Source: CAYOBW01 sp964402115
GTDB taxonomy: Bacteria > Verrucomicrobiota > Kiritimatiellia > UBA8416 > CAYOBW01
Reading direction: 5' to 3'
NCBI GenBank assembly: GCA_964402115.1
Contig: CAYOBW010000141.1
Coordinates: forward strand, 1-17,763
DNA length: 17,763 bases
Numbering within the stretch: the first letter of the stretch is position 1; every line of letters begins with the position of its first letter. Made by a program: the position numbers and the translations under genes. Shown here one piece after another: positions 15,117 to 17,763 of this stretch. Below the pieces are notes generated by a model that made no database searches, was not told where the DNA came from, and saw only the letters and a program-made list of their open reading frames with translations.

Positions 15117-17763
15117 AGAAACCGGCAACGAACACGGTGCCCCCGCCCAAGGACGTGCTGATTGTCGAAGACAGTGCCACCCAGGCGGCCGTGCTCAAGA
15201 TCGCCCTGGAGAAGCACGGCTGGCGTGTCCGGGTCGCCGGCGACGGCGTCGCGGCGCTGGAACAGGCCCGCCTCAGCACGCCGGACATCGTGGTCAGCGA
15301 CATTCGCATGCCAAACATTGACGGCTATGCCCTGTCAAAAGCGATCAAGACCGATCCAGCCTTGCGCGACGTGCCTGTCATACTGTTCACCTCGCTGTCG
15401 CAGTCGTGCGACATCATTGACGCAATCAACAGCCGGGCCGACTACTACTTCCTGAAGCAATGGGACCATGACGTCCTGATCGCCAAAATCGCGAGCGTTC
15501 TGGCTACGTACCAACCGGTGTCCGACCACAGTGGGAACGGACTCAGGGTGCATTTAGAGGGGAAAACGTACACGATCGAGGCCTGTGCCCAACAGCCCCT
15601 GACCCTGTTGCTGTCCACCTACGAGATTGCGGTTCAGCAGTCCATGGCACTTGCGGCTGCCCGGGACAGATTGCGGGAAGCCAACGAGGCGCTCGAAGAA
15701 ACGGTCCGCGAGAGGACCGCCCAGTTCATCGCGTCGGAAACCCGTTACCGGCGGCTTTTTGAGGCTGCCAAGGACGGCATCCTGATCCTCGATGCCGAGA
15801 CCGGAATGGTTGTCGACGTGAATCCGTTCCTGATCGAGATGCTGGGCTTCTCGCATGAGGAATTCCTCGGGAAGACCATCTGGGAACTGGGTTTTCTAAA
15901 GGATAGCATTGTCAACCGGGCTCACTTCCTGGAACTGCAGCAAAAGGGCTACGTCCGGTACGAAAACCTGCCGATGGAGAGGAAGTCCGGCCATGCCTTA
16001 TACGTCGAAGTCGTCAGCAACGTCTACATGGCGGGCGACAAGAAGGTGATCCAGTGTAACATCCGCGATATCACCGAGCGCACCGTGAGCGAGAAGCAAC
16101 AGAAGTTGGCCATGCAGGTGCTGGCGACGCTGAATCGCAGCAACGACGTTGCCCTCTTGGTCAAGGATATCCTGAGTCTGGTCAAGGAAGGCATGGGCTT
16201 TGAGGCGGTCGGCATTCGTCTGCGCGACGGCGACGACTTCCCCTATTTCGAGACCAACGGCTTCCCCGGAAACTTCGTCGACTCCGAACGGCGTCTCTGC
16301 GCCCGAACTTCAACCGGCGAATTGATCCGGGACGCCAACGGCAATCCGGTCCTGGAATGCATGTGCGGCAACGTGCTCCGCGGGCGCACCGATCCCGCCA
16401 AGCCGTTCTTTACCCCCAACGGCAGTTTCTGGACCAACAGCACCACGGAGTTGCTCGCTTCAACCACCGAGAAGGATAGGCAATCCCGCACGCGCAACCG
16501 CTGCAACGGGAAAGGCTACGAATCTGTGGCCCTGATCCCGGTACGATCGGGTGATCTCGTGCTCGGTCTCATCCAGTTCAACGACCACCGCAAGGGAATG
16601 TTCACGCTCGACATGATTCGATTCTTCGAAGGGTTGGGCGCTAGCATCGGCATTGCCGTGAAGCGGCGCCAGAATGCCGCGGCGTTGCGAGAAGCCGAGG
16701 CGCGGTACCGTACACTGTTCGACGACGCCCGGGACGGCATAGCCGTGGCGGAGGCCGAGACAGGCAAGTTGGTGGACTGTAACCGAGCCTTGTGTCGCCT
16801 GTTAGAACGGGAAAAGGCAGACCTCGAGGGACAACCCCAGTCCGTCCTGCATGCGCCCGGTGATCTTGTCAACGGAGTGTCCCCAACTTTTCTGACCCAG
16901 CGCCAGCACGCGTGTGGACCGGTCGGGGAGGATCGGCTCCTGTCCAAGAGCGGCAAAGTAATCCCCGTGGAAGTCAGCGGTACGCACCTTCACATGAACG
17001 GCCAGGATTACCTCATGGGCGTTTTCCGCGACATCACCGAGCGCAAGCAGGCGGAGGCGGAACACGAGAAACTGCAGGCGCAGTTCACGCAGGCCCAGAA
17101 GATGGAATCGGTGGGGCGGCTCGCGGGCGGGGTCGCGCACGACTTCAACAACCTGCTCATGGGCATCATGGGCTACACGCAGTTATGTCTGGACAAGATC
17201 GCGCCGGACCATCGCATTCGCGAGTGGCTGGACGAAATCAACAAGGACGCCGAACGCTCTGCCCGACTCACCCATCAGCTCCTCGCGTTCGCCCGCAAGC
17301 AGATCATCGCGCCCAAGGTGCTGGACGTCAACGAAACCATCGAAGGCATGCTGAAACTCATCCGGCGCCTCATTGGCGAGGACATTGCCGTCAAATGGCT
17401 GCCTGGTTCCGGCATTTGGCCGGTGAAGATGGATCCGGGCCAGATCGACCAGATCCTGGCGAACCTCGCGGTCAACGCCCGCGACGCCATCGGCGGCGTG
17501 GGTTCGATCGCCATCGAAACCGGCGAGGTTACCTTCGACCAGGCCTACTGCGCCGAGCATCCGGGCTCGGAGCCGGGCGACTATGTCCTTCTGACCGTGA
17601 GCGACACCGGGTGCGGCATGGATCGGGAGACGCTGGAGCACATCTTTGAGCCGTTCTTCACCACCAAGGGCGTGGGCGAAGGCACCGGCCTGGGTCTGGC
17701 CACGGTCTTCGGCATCGTCAAGCAGAACGACGGATTCATCAACGTTTACAGCGAGCCGGAGCA
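15113..17763 (+). CDS. REC-PAS-GAF-PAS hybrid sensor histidine kinase, 3' end cut by window
   Basis: At least 883 codons without a stop. Order: receiver (about 13-125; acidic pair at 19-20, phospho-Asp D63 in VVSDIRMPNIDG, K115), conserved linker and coiled coil (175-207), PAS1 (208-325), GAF (335-520), PAS2 (524-645), then HisKA with H676 (GGVAHDFNNLL) and HATPase with N788, G1 DTGCGMD (831), F box and G2 GTGLGLATV (857). The GAF has four cysteines, C396, C416, C418 and C464. No membrane segment or signal peptide is seen, so it is cytoplasmic. The ATG overlaps the cheB stop, with GAGAGGA just upstream. As last visible operon member, with an N-terminal receiver, it is the likely phosphate target of CheA. 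A second receiver may follow beyond the edge. Confidence 0.92.
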   Translation, partial: MKKPATNTVPPPKDVLIVEDSATQAAVLKIALEKHGWRVRVAGDGVAALEQARLSTPDIVVSDIRMPNIDGYALSKAIKTDPALRDVPVILFTSLSQSCDIIDAINSRADYYFLKQWDHDVLIAKIASVLATYQPVSDHSGNGLRVHLEGKTYTIEACAQQPLTLLLSTYEIAVQQSMALAAARDRLREANEALEETVRERTAQFIASETRYRRLFEAAKDGILILDAETGMVVDVNPFLIEMLGFSHEEFLGKTIWELGFLKDSIVNRAHFLELQQKGYVRYENLPMERKSGHALYVEVVSNVYMAGDKKVIQCNIRDITERTVSEKQQKLAMQVLATLNRSNDVALLVKDILSLVKEGMGFEAVGIRLRDGDDFPYFETNGFPGNFVDSERRLCARTSTGELIRDANGNPVLECMCGNVLRGRTDPAKPFFTPNGSFWTNSTTELLASTTEKDRQSRTRNRCNGKGYESVALIPVRSGDLVLGLIQFNDHRKGMFTLDMIRFFEGLGASIGIAVKRRQNAAALREAEARYRTLFDDARDGIAVAEAETGKLVDCNRALCRLLEREKADLEGQPQSVLHAPGDLVNGVSPTFLTQRQHACGPVGEDRLLSKSGKVIPVEVSGTHLHMNGQDYLMGVFRDITERKQAEAEHEKLQAQFTQAQKMESVGRLAGGVAHDFNNLLMGIMGYTQLCLDKIAPDHRIREWLDEINKDAERSARLTHQLLAFARKQIIAPKVLDVNETIEGMLKLIRRLIGEDIAVKWLPGSGIWPVKMDPGQIDQILANLAVNARDAIGGVGSIAIETGEVTFDQAYCAEHPGSEPGDYVLLTVSDTGCGMDRETLEHIFEPFFTTKGVGEGTGLGLATVFGIVKQNDGFINVYSEPE

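Overview
The window is high-GC DNA from a free-living or environmental bacterium, most likely of the PVC superphylum (Verrucomicrobiota, Kiritimatiellota or Lentisphaerota). No single gene proves this. It rests on the mix of a secreted GH95-like glycosidase, a PQQ-type beta-propeller protein, an LTxxQ-type glycine-rich exported protein and a DUF1566/EF-hand protein, together with short palindromic and minisatellite-like repeats between and even inside genes. No 16S rRNA, tRNA or other phylogenetic marker is present.

Layout. 1-138: a repeat cluster with two inverted hairpins (31-51 and 83-103) inside a pair of 30-bp direct repeats. 136-2808 (minus): a secreted GH95-like glycoside hydrolase. 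2899-4212 (plus): an exported PQQ-like beta-propeller protein, followed by 4243-4695, a small exported protein with a glycine/arginine/glutamate repeat tail, closed by a strong intrinsic terminator (4708-4738). 4774-6498: an exported protein with two DUF1566 (Lcl_C) domains and two EF-hand calcium loops. 6499-7121: a decayed region holding an antisense C-terminal fragment of a histidine kinase, a palindromic repeat, and the last 25 codons of a response regulator ending 5 nt before the next operon.

7122 to the window end: a complete chemosensory core operon on the plus strand, in the order cheW, cheR with TPR domain, cheW, MCP, cheA with receiver domain, cheB, then a REC-PAS-GAF-PAS-histidine kinase cut by the window edge. 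Most junctions are 4-nt translational overlaps (ATGA or GTGA). The exceptions flank the MCP gene, where a palindrome (9779-9803) and a 14-bp minisatellite (11678-11719) sit. The gene set matches the Wsp type of 'alternative cellular function' chemosensory system (two CheWs, CheR-TPR, CheA-REC, CheB), but no diguanylate cyclase (WspR) and no stand-alone CheY is seen. The receiver-headed sensor kinase takes the place of the output gene. The likely scheme is: an MCP with an HBM-like periplasmic sensor controls hybrid CheA, CheR and CheB adapt it, and phosphate passes from CheA to its own receiver, to CheB and to the receiver of the terminal kinase. That kinase adds a second, cytoplasmic input through a cysteine-bearing GAF domain. 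No flagellar or pilus genes are in the window, so the controlled behaviour is unknown.
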